From Olsenella timonensis (GTDB lineage: Bacteria > Actinomycetota > Coriobacteriia > Coriobacteriales > Atopobiaceae), in NCBI RefSeq assembly GCF_900119915.1, contig NZ_LT635455.1, forward strand, positions 496,001 to 560,000: DNA of 64,000 bases, written 5' to 3'. The translations under genes were made by a program, and so were the position numbers. Below, piece by piece: positions 51,512 to 60,103 of this stretch (its first letter is position 1; each line of letters opens with the position of its first letter). Below the pieces are notes generated by a model. It did no database searches. It had not been told where the DNA came from and saw only the letters and a program-made list of their open reading frames with translations.

Positions 51512-53269
51512 ATGATGATCAACGGACGGCTCGTGGGGCTGGTTCCCGAGAGCAGGCGTTACGTCGCGCTGGGCGTCGGCCTCCAGTGGGTCGCCCTCGT
51601 CGCGAACGTCTGCCTGGTCACGGCGGTCTGCCGGCTGCTCGGCCACGTCTACGATCGCGCGCCGGCGCCGCGCGACCTCGCCGTGACCGCCGCCGTCGCC
51701 CTTCTCGCCGTGGCCGTGCGCGCGCTCTGCGCGAGCGGGGCGTCCTGGGCGAGCTCGCGCGCCTCCCGCTCGGTGAAGCGCCGGCTGCGCCCCCTCATCT
51801 ATGAGAAGCTCCTGCGCCTTGGGCCCTCGTACCGGGAGCACGCGCTCACCTCCGAGGTCGTGCAGGTCTCGGTCGAGGGGGTCGACCAGCTCGAGACCTA
51901 CTTTGGCTCCTACCTCCCCCAGCTCTTCTATGCCCTGCTCGCCCCCCTCACGCTCTTTGCCGTTCTCGCGCCGGTGAGTCTGGTGGCGGCCGTGGTGCTG
52001 CTCGTCTGCGTGCCGCTCATCCCCGTCGCCATCGCTGCCGTCCAGACGTGGGCGAAGCGGCTCCTCTCTAAGTACTGGGGGAGCTACACCGCGCTCGGCG
52101 ACACTTTCCTCGAGAACCTGCAGGGACTCACGACCCTCAAGGTCTACGGGGCCGACGAGATGAAGCAGCAAGAGATGAACGAGCGTGCCGAGGAGTTCCG
52201 CCGCATCACCATGCGCGTGCTCGTCATGCAGCTCAACTCCATCGCCATCATGGACGTCGTCGCCTACGGGGGTGCTGCGGCGGGCATTGCCGTTGGCCTG
52301 CTCCAGCTCCGGTCGGGGGCCGTCGACCTTGTCGGCTGCCTCATGATCACGCTGCTCGCTGCCGACTACTTCCTTCCCATGCGCCAGCTCGGCTCGTTCT
52401 TTCACATCGCCATGAACGGCATGGCGGCGAGCGACAAGATCTTTCGCCTGCTCGACGCCGAGGAGCCCGTGGCAGGCACGAAGCCCTTCCCGGCGCGCTT
52501 GGACATCCGGGCCGCGGGGCTTGGGTTCGCCTACCAGGGGGAGGACGGCCCGCGACCCGCCCTCTGCGACGTTGACCTCGTGGTCCCCGAGGGATCGCTC
52601 ACGGCGGTCGTGGGCGCGAGCGGGTGCGGAAAGTCGACGCTCGCCGCGGTGCTCATGGGCAGGAACCGCGGCTACACGGGCTCGCTCTCCGTGGGCGGCG
52701 TCGAGCTCTCCGAGATTGACGCCGCCGACCTCATGCGTCACATGACCTACGTTGGCCACCAGAGCTACCTCTTCAGGGGGACGGTGCGCGAGAACCTGCT
52801 CGCCGCCAAGCCGGGTGCCACCGATGACGAGCTCTGGGAGGCGCTCGAGAGGACGCGGCTCGCTGGCTTCCTGCGCGCCGGCCAGGGGCTCGAGACGCGC
52901 CTCGCCGAGCAGGCGTCGAACCTCTCCGGCGGCCAGCGCCAGCGCCTCGCGCTCGCCCGCGCGCTGCTGCACGACGCGCGCGTCTACATCTTCGACGAGG
53001 CTGCCTCGAACGTGGACGTGGAGAGCGAGGACGCCATCATGGCGGCCATCACAGAGCTCGCGCGCGCACGAGCCGACAGGACCGTGCTCCTCATCTCGCA
53101 CCGCCTGGCGAGCGTGGCGGGCGCGGACCAGATCGTGGTGCTCGCGGACGGCGCGGTCGCAGAATCGGGCACCCACGACGAGCTCGTCGCCTGCGGCGGG
53201 GCGTACGCCGCGCTGTGGGGCGCGCAGCAGGAGCTCGAGAGCCTCGGCGTGGAGGGGGCGGTCGCATGA
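51512..53269 (+). CDS. CydD-like fused ABC transporter subunit
   Basis: 585 residues from ATG 51512. Membrane domain (1-320) resembles CydD (SASRSVKRRLRPLIYEKLLR-like coupling helix region and QLETYFGSYLPQLFYALLAP). ATPase: Walker A GASGCGKST (about 368), LSGGQRQR, Walker B VYIFDEAASNVD; the Ala for Thr after Glu is a small change. CydDC exports cysteine or glutathione for cytochrome bd, but no cydAB is here, and such pairs also occur in iron and heme loci. Confidence 0.8.
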   Translation: MMINGRLVGLVPESRRYVALGVGLQWVALVANVCLVTAVCRLLGHVYDRAPAPRDLAVTAAVALLAVAVRALCASGASWASSRASRSVKRRLRPLIYEKLLRLGPSYREHALTSEVVQVSVEGVDQLETYFGSYLPQLFYALLAPLTLFAVLAPVSLVAAVVLLVCVPLIPVAIAAVQTWAKRLLSKYWGSYTALGDTFLENLQGLTTLKVYGADEMKQQEMNERAEEFRRITMRVLVMQLNSIAIMDVVAYGGAAAGIAVGLLQLRSGAVDLVGCLMITLLAADYFLPMRQLGSFFHIAMNGMAASDKIFRLLDAEEPVAGTKPFPARLDIRAAGLGFAYQGEDGPRPALCDVDLVVPEGSLTAVVGASGCGKSTLAAVLMGRNRGYTGSLSVGGVELSEIDAADLMRHMTYVGHQSYLFRGTVRENLLAAKPGATDDELWEALERTRLAGFLRAGQGLETRLAEQASNLSGGQRQRLALARALLHDARVYIFDEAASNVDVESEDAIMAAITELARARADRTVLLISHRLASVAGADQIVVLADGAVAESGTHDELVACGGAYAALWGAQQELESLGVEGAVA

Positions 53270-54915
53270 GAAGGAGCGGGCTTGTCGTGATGGCGCGGCT
53301 CGTTGGGCTGGTGCGCCCGCTCGCGGGCTACATGGCGCTCGCCGTGGCGATGGGGCTCGTCGGGCACCTGTGCGCCACGGCCCTCACCGTGCTCGGGGCG
53401 TACGGAGCGCTCGCCGTGGTGGGGGAGGTTGCGGCGCCGCTCGCGGGCTTCGTGGGCGCGATGGCGCTCTGCGCGGTCGCCCGTGGCGCGCTGCGCTACG
53501 GCGAGCAGGCGTGCAACCACTTCATTGCCTTCAAGCTCCTCGCGCTCATCCGTGACCGCGTCTTCCGGGCCCTGCGCCGGCTCGCCCCCGCCAAGCTCGA
53601 GGGGCGCGGCAAGGGGGAGCTCATCTCCCTCATCACCTCCGACATTGAGCTGCTCGAGGTGTTCTACGCACACACCATCTCGCCGACGCTCATCGCGCTC
53701 GCGTTCTGCGCCGTCCTCGTTGTCTTCATCGGGTCGTTCGACGCCCTGCTCGGCGCGTACGCGGCGCTCGCGTACGTGGTGGTCGGGGTCGCGATGCCGT
53801 GGCTGGCGTCGCGAGCAAGCGGCGACGACGGCCTGCTCCTGCGCACGCGCTCGGGCGAGCTCGCGGGATTCGTCCTCGACAGCCTGCGCGGCCTCGACGA
53901 GATCCAGCAGTACGGGCGAGGAGCCGAGCGCCTGGGGGAGCTCCGCGCGCGAACGGACGCGCTCGCCGCGGACGAGGGCCGCCTGAAGCGCGTCGCGGGC
54001 GTGAGCTCGGCCGCCTCGGGCGCGGTCGTCCTCGTCCTCGACGTTGGCATGCTCCTTCTCGCCGCGTGGGTCGCCCCGGGGGACGGGACGCTCGCGGGGG
54101 TGCTCGTGCCCACAGTGGCGCTCATGGGGTCGTTCGGCCCCACGCTCGCCCTCGCGAGCCTGGGCAGCACGCTGCAGGCTACCTTCGCGGCAGGCAACCG
54201 CGTCATCGACATCCTGGACGAGGAGCCACGCGTGGAGGACGTCTGCGGCCGCGAGCCGACGGCCTTCTCCGGGGCGGCGGCGCGGGACGTGACCTTCTCA
54301 TACGACGACGAGCCGGTGCTGCGCGGCGTGACCCTCGAGGCTTCCGAAGGCGAGGTCATCGGCATCACGGGCAGGAGCGGGAGCGGCAAGTCCACGCTGC
54401 TCAAGCTCTTCATGCGCTTCTGGGTGCCGGACGCGGGCAGGGTGGAGGTCTCGGGCAGGGACGTGTCCGACGTCAACAGCTCCGACCTGCGCGACATGGA
54501 GTCCTACGTCACCCAGGACACCCACCTCTTCCGGGACAGCATCAGGCAGAACCTGAGGATTGCAAGGCTCGACGCTACGGACGAGCAGATTGAGGAGGCC
54601 TGCCGCAAGGCGTCCGTGCACGACTTCATCTGCTCGCTGCCGCAGGGCTACGACACCCCGGTGGGGGAGCTCGGCGACACGCTCTCCGGAGGGGAGCGCC
54701 AGCGAATCGGGCTCGCCCGCGCGTTCCTGCACGACGCCCCGTTCCTCCTGCTCGACGAGCCGACGAGCAACCTCGACAGCCTCAACGAGGCGGTGGTCCT
54801 GCGCTCCGTCGCGGCGGAGCGCGACGGCAGGACCGTGCTGCTCGTCTCGCACCGGGCCTCGACGATGCGGATCGCCGACAGGGTGATCTCCGTCGAGCGC
54901 GGGAGGGTGTGCTGA
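53266..54915 (+). CDS. CydC-like fused ABC transporter subunit
   Basis: 549 residues, ATGA overlap with the previous gene. Six-span domain including RYGEQACNHFIAFKLLALIR and ISLITSDIELLEVFYAHTIS, typical of CydC. ATPase: Walker A GRSGSGKST (about 369), LSGGERQR, Walker B FLLLDEPTSNLD. Partner of the CydD-like protein. Operon continues with two small genes. Confidence 0.82.
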   Translation: MRRSGLVVMARLVGLVRPLAGYMALAVAMGLVGHLCATALTVLGAYGALAVVGEVAAPLAGFVGAMALCAVARGALRYGEQACNHFIAFKLLALIRDRVFRALRRLAPAKLEGRGKGELISLITSDIELLEVFYAHTISPTLIALAFCAVLVVFIGSFDALLGAYAALAYVVVGVAMPWLASRASGDDGLLLRTRSGELAGFVLDSLRGLDEIQQYGRGAERLGELRARTDALAADEGRLKRVAGVSSAASGAVVLVLDVGMLLLAAWVAPGDGTLAGVLVPTVALMGSFGPTLALASLGSTLQATFAAGNRVIDILDEEPRVEDVCGREPTAFSGAAARDVTFSYDDEPVLRGVTLEASEGEVIGITGRSGSGKSTLLKLFMRFWVPDAGRVEVSGRDVSDVNSSDLRDMESYVTQDTHLFRDSIRQNLRIARLDATDEQIEEACRKASVHDFICSLPQGYDTPVGELGDTLSGGERQRIGLARAFLHDAPFLLLDEPTSNLDSLNEAVVLRSVAAERDGRTVLLVSHRASTMRIADRVISVERGRVC

Positions 54916-55280
54916 TGGCCCGCGAGGACTCCGCGCGCGTGGCGGCCAAGCGCGAGCGCGAGAAGCGCATGGTCTCCGAGATGATCGCGCTGTGGTGCCG
55001 GGCCAAGCACGGGACGAGGCGCGGCGAGCTCTGCCCGGAGTGCGCCGAGCTCGCCGCCTACGCGCGCCTTCGCAGCGACCGATGCCCGTTCATGGAGGAG
55101 AAGACCTTCTGCTCCAACTGCCGGGTGCACTGCTACGCGCCCGCGATGCGCGAGAGAATCCGCGCGGTCATGCGCTTCGCCGGCCCGAGGATGGTCTTCC
55201 ACCACCCCGTGGCGGCGCTGCGACACGTTTACGAGACCCGGGCCGAGAGGCGCCGGCTGAGCAGCGAGGAGGCACGATGA
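54915..55280 (+). CDS. Nitrous oxide-stimulated promoter family protein
   Basis: 121 residues from ATG 54915, overlapping the ABC stop by one base. Cys pattern CPECAELAAYARLRSDRCPF then CSNCRVHCY and VMRFAGPRMVFHHP identify PF11756-type proteins. Five to six Cys suggest metal or Fe-S binding. Function unknown; regular neighbour of YbaN-type proteins and these ABC pairs. Overlaps the next gene by 4 nt. Confidence 0.82.
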   Translation: MAREDSARVAAKREREKRMVSEMIALWCRAKHGTRRGELCPECAELAAYARLRSDRCPFMEEKTFCSNCRVHCYAPAMRERIRAVMRFAGPRMVFHHPVAALRHVYETRAERRRLSSEEAR

Positions 55281-55657
55281 ACGTCAAGAAGGCCCTGCTG
55301 GTAGCGTTGGGATGCGTCGGGCTTGCTCTGGGGGCCGTGGGAGCGGTGGTGCCTCTCCTGCCCGCGTTCCCGTTCCTGATGCTCGCGGCGTTCTGCTTTG
55401 CCAAGAGCTCCGAGCGCTTGCACGCCTGGTTCACGGGCACCTCCCTCTACAAGAAGAACCTCGAGAGCTACGTGGCGGGACAGGGCATGGACTGGGCGAC
55501 CAAGATTCGCGTGATGGTGACGGTCACCGTCCTCATGTCCATTGGCTTCGTCATGATGCATGCGGTGCGCGTGGGGCAGGTCGTCCTGTTCTGCGTGTGG
55601 GTCTTCCACATCCTCTACTTCTGTTTTGTGGTGAAGACCCGCAGGGCCGCGGCATGA
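55277..55657 (+). CDS. ybaN: YbaN/DUF454 inner-membrane protein
   Basis: 126 residues with three spans (LLVALGCVGLALGAVGAVVP, the short span LPAFPFLMLAAFCFA and the C-terminal VVLFCVWVFHILYFCFVV). FAKSSERLHAWFTGTSLYKK is the DUF454 signature. Coupled to the preceding gene. Role unknown, probably accessory to the ABC transporters. Confidence 0.88.
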   Translation: MNVKKALLVALGCVGLALGAVGAVVPLLPAFPFLMLAAFCFAKSSERLHAWFTGTSLYKKNLESYVAGQGMDWATKIRVMVTVTVLMSIGFVMMHAVRVGQVVLFCVWVFHILYFCFVVKTRRAAA

Positions 55658-55682
55658 AGCGCGCGCTTGTGAGGCGCCCTCG

Positions 55683-55710
55683 CGTCACACCTTGAGCGAC
55701 TGGAGGTAGG
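55683..55710. repeat. 28-nt direct repeat, left copy
   Basis: Matches 58752-58779 with one mismatch. In reverse it encodes YLQSLKV and a stop, the exact C-terminus of the AlkD-type gene. Left boundary of a 3.07-kb segment. Confidence 0.85.
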
Positions 55711-55728
55711 TCCTTTCGTGTCGAAAAT

Positions 55729-55744
55729 GTTAGAATTATCTAAC
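55729..55744. promoter_or_regulatory. GTTAGA-N4-TCTAAC palindrome
   Basis: GTTAGAATTATCTAAC, 29 nt before the membrane protein start at 55773; similar to TTAGAAACTTCTAA at 51413. Likely operator. Confidence 0.5.
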
Positions 55745-55772
55745 TTATTGGAGCCAGAGAAAGGGGATAGAC

Positions 55773-56405
55773 ATGGCGCCCGCAGTCCCACTCCTTGCAA
55801 CCGGTCTCGTTGGCTCGCTCATCATGTTTGCGGGCGACATGCTGCTGTACTTCACGCCCGGCGCCTACGACATGGACGGCACCCTTCGTCCCTACGCTCG
55901 GATCATGCGCGACCTGCCCGAGGGACGCGTGCGGCTGGGCGGCCTGCTCGGGCCCGTTGCCGCGTTCCTCTACGTTGTTGGGTTTGCGGGGCTGCCGATG
56001 CTTGGGATGGGGGAGCTCCCCTGGCTGATGTGGGCGGTGGCCGCGCTCCTCTCCTTTGCCCTCGTCTGCGGAGGTGCCTACCACGCGCAGTACCCGTACC
56101 TCGCGCTCGCGGCGCGCGCGGGCGACGAGGGGCTGGTCGGGCGGGTCGCCGACAGCATCATGGCGCTCCAGCGCCTGGGCACCGTCCCGATGTACGTAGC
56201 GTTCGTGCTGCTCGGCGTGCTCGTCGCGCTCGGATGGACGACGCTCCCGCAATGGGCGGTCGTGCTCACTCCTCTTGTGACGTCGTTTCTCGGCTTTGCG
56301 TGGTTGCGCGTGCCCCAGCCGTTCCGCTGCGTGCTCTTCGGAGGCTGGAGCAACCTCGTGCTCACCATCATGTTCGCCGCGATGCTGGCCTTTGTGCTGG
56401 TATAG
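55773..56405 (+). CDS. DUF6796-like membrane protein
   Basis: 210 residues, about six spans. N-terminal GLVGSLIMFAGDMLLYFTPG and YARIMRDLPEGRVRLGGLLG are distinctive for a family of uncharacterised membrane proteins. Start behind GAGAAAGGGG. Lies just inside the left direct repeat, so it may have arrived with the AbiE segment. Confidence 0.65.
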   Translation: MAPAVPLLATGLVGSLIMFAGDMLLYFTPGAYDMDGTLRPYARIMRDLPEGRVRLGGLLGPVAAFLYVVGFAGLPMLGMGELPWLMWAVAALLSFALVCGGAYHAQYPYLALAARAGDEGLVGRVADSIMALQRLGTVPMYVAFVLLGVLVALGWTTLPQWAVVLTPLVTSFLGFAWLRVPQPFRCVLFGGWSNLVLTIMFAAMLAFVLV

Positions 56406-56517
56406 GCGAAAAAGGACGGCGTATGGAGCGGGGGGTGCGGACGAAAAGCTGGACGCCCCTCCCGTGATTACAAATCGCCGAAATCAAGGCGGGAGGTCCG
56501 ATTTCCGCGACTATTCC

Positions 56518-56559
56518 CCTGCGCCTACTCTCGGCGTTACGAATGAGAGTAGGCGCAGG
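56518..56559. terminator. 15-bp stem-loop between convergent genes
   Basis: CCTGCGCCTACTCTC and GAGAGTAGGCGCAGG around 12 nt, between the ends of the membrane protein and the AbiEii gene. Likely bidirectional transcription end. A second weaker CGGGAGG dyad lies just before it. Confidence 0.65.
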
Positions 56560-56585
56560 TGGCTTGCGATTCCAGCATGCTGGGT

Positions 56586-57476
56586 TCATTCCCACGCCAG
56601 GGTATCGGGATTCCATTTCTTATTGTCTATCTGCCCCTTCAATATGGGGTCGAACAGCTCCGAGGCCAAGCTGCATGATTGGTCGAACGATTGATACTCT
56701 TCTGGCGTCTTTGTCTTTAGGGAGAAAGACCAGTAGCCGGCGTTCCATTCACCAGGGGCTTCGAATTCTTGCGGCACGCCCATGGAGCGTCGGGCGCACT
56801 CATTTGCGATTGCCGCGCTCAAACCATCGGACGACGGCGACTGGGTAAGCGCGTACGCGATGACGTCCGTGAGATCTTTCATCCTGGATGATTTCCATCC
56901 TCTGTGGTGCGTTTCTGCGATCGCGCATAGCTTGTCGGCAAGCTGATCCTCGATCGAGTAGACGAGATAGTCCTGCACCTCGAGTCCTGGCACGTCCAAC
57001 CTGTTTGCGGGAGTGAGCTTTTCGGGCGGAAGCGTTACCTCGCAGTCGAGCGACAGGTCGACCAGCACGGGGTCCTTCTCTTCGTCGCCGATATAGGTGG
57101 CGTAGCGTAGTTTCAGCAGCCTTGAGTACCCGTTGTCGTCCTTCGACTCTTCACGCCTCGTTAGCACGAAGCGACAGTAATCGCCCATGTCGACAGCGAG
57201 CAGCTCGTTGAGCGCGTTCACGATCTCGCCGGGAGATTCGTTCTTTCGCGTCGCGAAGTCCGCATCGCGTGTCGCGCGGGCGTTCGGCACGCGGGCGAGC
57301 ATGCCGCTTCCACCTTTGAGGATGAAGCGGTTTTCGGAATCGGAGAACACGCGGCAGAGGAAGCGGTCGCGCAGGGCCTGCCGATAGCGCTCCCCGGTAT
57401 CGCCCTCCGCCTTGCTCGCTGCCTTCTTGACGGCCCGATCGAATTCGGCGGGAGTCTTGTAGATGCTGTTTGTCAC
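56586..57476 (-). CDS. abiEii: AbiEii/AbiGii nucleotidyltransferase toxin
   Basis: 296 residues. Nucleotidyltransferase core FILKGGSGM (about 51-59) and ATRDADFA, then VDLSLDCEV. QLADKLCAIAETHHRGWKSS followed by RMKDLTDV matches the AbiEii family. In characterised systems it stalls growth, by modifying tRNA ends or similar, during phage infection. Starts on the ATGA overlap with its antitoxin. Lower GC than neighbours. Confidence 0.88.
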   Translation of the reverse strand: MTNSIYKTPAEFDRAVKKAASKAEGDTGERYRQALRDRFLCRVFSDSENRFILKGGSGMLARVPNARATRDADFATRKNESPGEIVNALNELLAVDMGDYCRFVLTRREESKDDNGYSRLLKLRYATYIGDEEKDPVLVDLSLDCEVTLPPEKLTPANRLDVPGLEVQDYLVYSIEDQLADKLCAIAETHHRGWKSSRMKDLTDVIAYALTQSPSSDGLSAAIANECARRSMGVPQEFEAPGEWNAGYWSFSLKTKTPEEYQSFDQSCSLASELFDPILKGQIDNKKWNPDTLAWE

Positions 57477-58108
57477 TTCAATCCCCCTAGCCTCTCGTAC
57501 AAAGAGCGGCCTTTCTCCAGTCCGTAACGTCCGCCGAGCTCGTCTACCTTGTCGGCGAAGGCGCGTTCTTCGACCTCGCGACAGGTTTTCCTGGCGTCAT
57601 ATAGAACGTTGGCGATGAGGCTGAGGTCTTCTCCGTCACGAAGCAGGTCGAGGATGGTTCTTGTCGGGATTGTTGTGGGGATGCCTTTGACCGTCGTCAC
57701 CTCTTTAGGGTGAAGGGGTGCCTTCACCAGGCGCACGCTGTCTCGTCGCGTTTGCTTTCTGATAGGAAGGATGAACGTAATGGGTGCGGGGTTCAGCTCG
57801 CCGAGTTGCAGGAGCCATGCGGCGGTACCATGGGATGCCGCGCCTTGAGAGCCGTCGCGTCGACGCTCCCAGGCTCGAGCTCTTGGATAGAGCGCGAGCC
57901 ACGCCGCCCAAACATCCCCTTCTCTGAACGAGGGCGCAGCGCACGAGCGGTATACGCCATGTGCGATGCGCTCTATCTGGCCATGAGTCTCGAGGCGGGA
58001 GAGTACGAGCCTCTCGATGCCGAGGCTGCGCGCTTGCGCAGAGGTGAACACACCTTGCTGTGAGGCCGAGAGATCGTTGAGTATGTTGAGGGCATCCAGT
58101 GATTTCAT
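57473..58108 (-). CDS. abiEi: AbiEi antitoxin/transcriptional repressor
   Basis: 211 residues. N-terminal winged helix (SQQGVFTSAQARSLGIERLV, HGQIERIAHGVYRS) and C-terminal domain (VTTVKGIPTTIPTRTILDLL) fit the AbiEi family. It represses its own promoter by binding inverted repeats and prevents toxicity of AbiEii. Start ATG lies within the left arm of a 19-bp inverted repeat. Confidence 0.87.
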   Translation of the reverse strand: MKSLDALNILNDLSASQQGVFTSAQARSLGIERLVLSRLETHGQIERIAHGVYRSCAAPSFREGDVWAAWLALYPRARAWERRRDGSQGAASHGTAAWLLQLGELNPAPITFILPIRKQTRRDSVRLVKAPLHPKEVTTVKGIPTTIPTRTILDLLRDGEDLSLIANVLYDARKTCREVEERAFADKVDELGGRYGLEKGRSLYERLGGLK

Positions 58109-58155
58109 GCTGCAATAGTATCATTATATTGAAACGATTGCAGCATGAAATCACT
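58098..58155. promoter_or_regulatory. AbiE operator: perfect 19-bp inverted repeat
   Basis: AGTGATTTCATGCTGCAAT and ATTGCAGCATGAAATCACT separated by 20 AT-rich bases. The spacing and position match the paired-site autoregulation of AbiE loci. The AbiEi start codon lies in the left arm. Confidence 0.75.
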
Positions 58156-58299
58156 AGGGGAAAGTAGCCGAGGGATAACCCCCGGCTTCCGGAAGCCCTT
58201 CCTTCCGGAAGGACCATCTGCATCTTCCAATAAAGGGAAGACGCAGACAAGGTTGACCTACTCCGCTCGACAATACAAGTTTGGACTATCGCTTTGGAA

Positions 58300-58663
58300 G
58301 CAGGTCTTCCAGGACGTGACGCTCTTTGACGACACGGTCACGGAGAACATCCGCATGGGCCGTTTGGGCGCTACGGATGAGGAGGTGCGAGCAGCGGCCC
58401 GTGCTGCTCACTGTGAGAAGTTCTTCATAAGGCGCTTGCCACAGGGTTGAGAGACGCGGCTCGGCGAGAATGGGGCGCGGCTCTCGGGCGGCGAGCGGCA
58501 AAGGGTCTCCATTGCACGCGCACTGTTCAAGGATGCGCCGATCGTGGTGCTCGACGGTGGTCGCGTGGCAGAGCAGGGTACCCACTCCGAGCTCATGGCC
58601 GCCGGCGGCCTCTACTCGCGGCTCGTGCGCATTCAGCAGCAGAGCCTCGACTGGACCCTTTGA
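58300..58663 (+). pseudogene. ABC transporter ATPase scar
   Basis: Reads QVFQDVTLFDDTVTENIRMG, RAAHCEKFFIRRLPQG, a TGA at 58448, then [40 protein letters not shown] and a C-terminus ending DWTL. Compared with the gene at 49547 the stretch from the Walker B Glu to the switch His is deleted, joining VVLD directly to GGRVAEQG. No membrane domain. Bases 58156-58299 and 58664-58753 hold no gene. Confidence 0.85.
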
Positions 58664-58751
58664 TATGGACAGGCCCCCGCGGGGCGGTCTCGCGGGGAGC
58701 CTGACCCTGTCTGCCCGCCGCCGCGTCGGGTGCCTCGAGCGGCGAAGCCCC

Positions 58752-58779
58752 CGTCACACCTTGAGCGACTGGAGATAGG
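58752..58779. repeat. 28-nt direct repeat, right copy
   Basis: Lies over the stop codon and last codons of the AlkD-type gene; pairs with 55683-55710. Confidence 0.85.
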
Positions 58780-59458
58780 CCTTCTGCTCCGCCGTCACGC
58801 GCCTGCTCTCGCGCGCCTTCTGGAGCGCCTTGTTGTGCGTCCAGGCGTCGAGGGCGGGAGGCCGGCGCTCGAAGAGGGGAAGCGTCGCCTCGGGTTGCTT
58901 GATGAGCGCGAACGAGAAGTACCAGGCGCGCGCCATGTTGATGTAGTACTCGGGGCGGTCGATTACGGTGACGAGCTCGAGCTGGGAGGGCTCGAAGGCG
59001 TCGCCCAGGAAGAGCGCCGTGAGCTGGACCACGCCAAAGCGGACCGCGTACTCAGGCTCGGAGGCCACCCACGCCCGGATGCGCTCGAGCACCGCTGGCA
59101 GGTCACGCCGGAAGGCGGGCACGCGTATGAGGTCGCAGGTCGCCCAGTTGTCAACGTGCGGGAGAAACGCGTCGAGCAGGTCGAACGCCTCCTCGGGCGT
59201 TCCGGCCACCCGGCCGATGAGCTCGCCGTGGAGGTTCATCTCGTCGTAGGTGGCGTGGGGCAGCTCGCTGAGAAACGCGCGAGCGTCGTCCGGGCGCTCG
59301 CGAACGAGCTTCTTGGCGAGGGCGCGCAGGTCCGGCGTGCGCACGCCGAGGATGCGCCCCGTATCGACGGTGGGCACGAGCCGTCCCTGGAAGTCGCGGT
59401 ATGCGGGGTCCGCAAGCGCCTCGAGCTCGCGGCGAATCCGCTCTGATGCCTCGTTCAT
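58754..59458 (-). CDS. AlkD-type DNA alkylation repair protein
   Basis: 234 residues, HEAT-like repeat DNA glycosylase family. GVRTPDLRALAKKLVRE, DEMNLHGELIG, NWATCDLIRVPAFRRD, YAVRFGVVQLTALFL and INMARAWYFSFALIKQPEAT are typical conserved blocks; Asp in DNWATCD is the likely active site. It would excise bulky or cationic alkylated bases. Start behind AAGGAGGCG. Its 3' end is the boundary of the AbiE-carrying segment. Confidence 0.88.
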   Translation of the reverse strand: MNEASERIRRELEALADPAYRDFQGRLVPTVDTGRILGVRTPDLRALAKKLVRERPDDARAFLSELPHATYDEMNLHGELIGRVAGTPEEAFDLLDAFLPHVDNWATCDLIRVPAFRRDLPAVLERIRAWVASEPEYAVRFGVVQLTALFLGDAFEPSQLELVTVIDRPEYYINMARAWYFSFALIKQPEATLPLFERRPPALDAWTHNKALQKARESRRVTAEQKAYLQSLKV

Positions 59459-59598
59459 TGACGCCTCCTTGCGCGTCTGCCCTTCTGCCCATGGTAGTGC
59501 CCGCCGCCTCGCGCCGGGACGTGCTCTGAGATTTTTCCGGGGCGACCGCTCGTTCTCGTGCAGGGGAGCGTTAATAGGGATAGAGGGGGGTGACGCGC

Positions 59599-60102
59599 AT
59601 GGACTGGTCCCGAGGGGGCGCCGACGAGGCGGAGCGCCTGGTGGGGGAGCACTACGCCGACGTGCTGCGCTACTGCCGCAGGCACGCCCCGGCGGGGCTC
59701 GCCGAGGACGCCGCCCAGGAGACGTTCCTGCGCTTCGTACGCGCCCGGGCGCGCTATCGGGAGCGTGGCAGCGCGCGGGCGTATCTCGTCACCATCGCGC
59801 GCAACGTCTGCGCCGACATGGCGCGCAGCCGAGCCGTGGCGTGGGAGGAGCTGCCCGAGTCGCTCGCTGGCGAGGGAGAGCCGGGAGACGCCGACGATCT
59901 CCGCGACCTCGCGCACGCGCTCGCACTCCTGCCCCGGGCCCAGCGAGAGGCGCTGGAGCTCCGCTACGGCCAGGGCCTCAGGGTGGGCGAGGTCGCCCTG
60001 GCTCTGGGCGTGAGCAGGTTCGCGGCGTCGAGGGCCATCTCCTCGGCGCTCGGGGCGCTGAGGGAGAGCCTGGATCCTTCCTGCGAGAGAGGGGAGAGCT
60101 GA
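59599..60102 (+). CDS. ECF-type RNA polymerase sigma factor
   Basis: 167 residues from ATG 59599 (AGAGGGGGG upstream; GTG 59590 is too close to it). Sigma2 (about 8-75: EHYADVLRYCRRHAP, EDAAQETFLRFVRAR, AYLVTIARNVCADMARSR) and sigma4 (about 103-155: LALLPRAQREALELRYGQGL, VGEVALALGVSRFAASRAIS). Followed at once by a membrane protein and an ABC exporter, so probably controls them. Confidence 0.88.
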   Translation: MDWSRGGADEAERLVGEHYADVLRYCRRHAPAGLAEDAAQETFLRFVRARARYRERGSARAYLVTIARNVCADMARSRAVAWEELPESLAGEGEPGDADDLRDLAHALALLPRAQREALELRYGQGLRVGEVALALGVSRFAASRAISSALGALRESLDPSCERGES

Positions 60103-60103
60103 G

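Noticed and set aside
51512-54915. Calling the second ABC pair true cydDC
   Set aside because: No cytochrome bd genes are near and the promoter motif is shared with the YbtPQ-like pair, so only 'CydDC-like' is supported.
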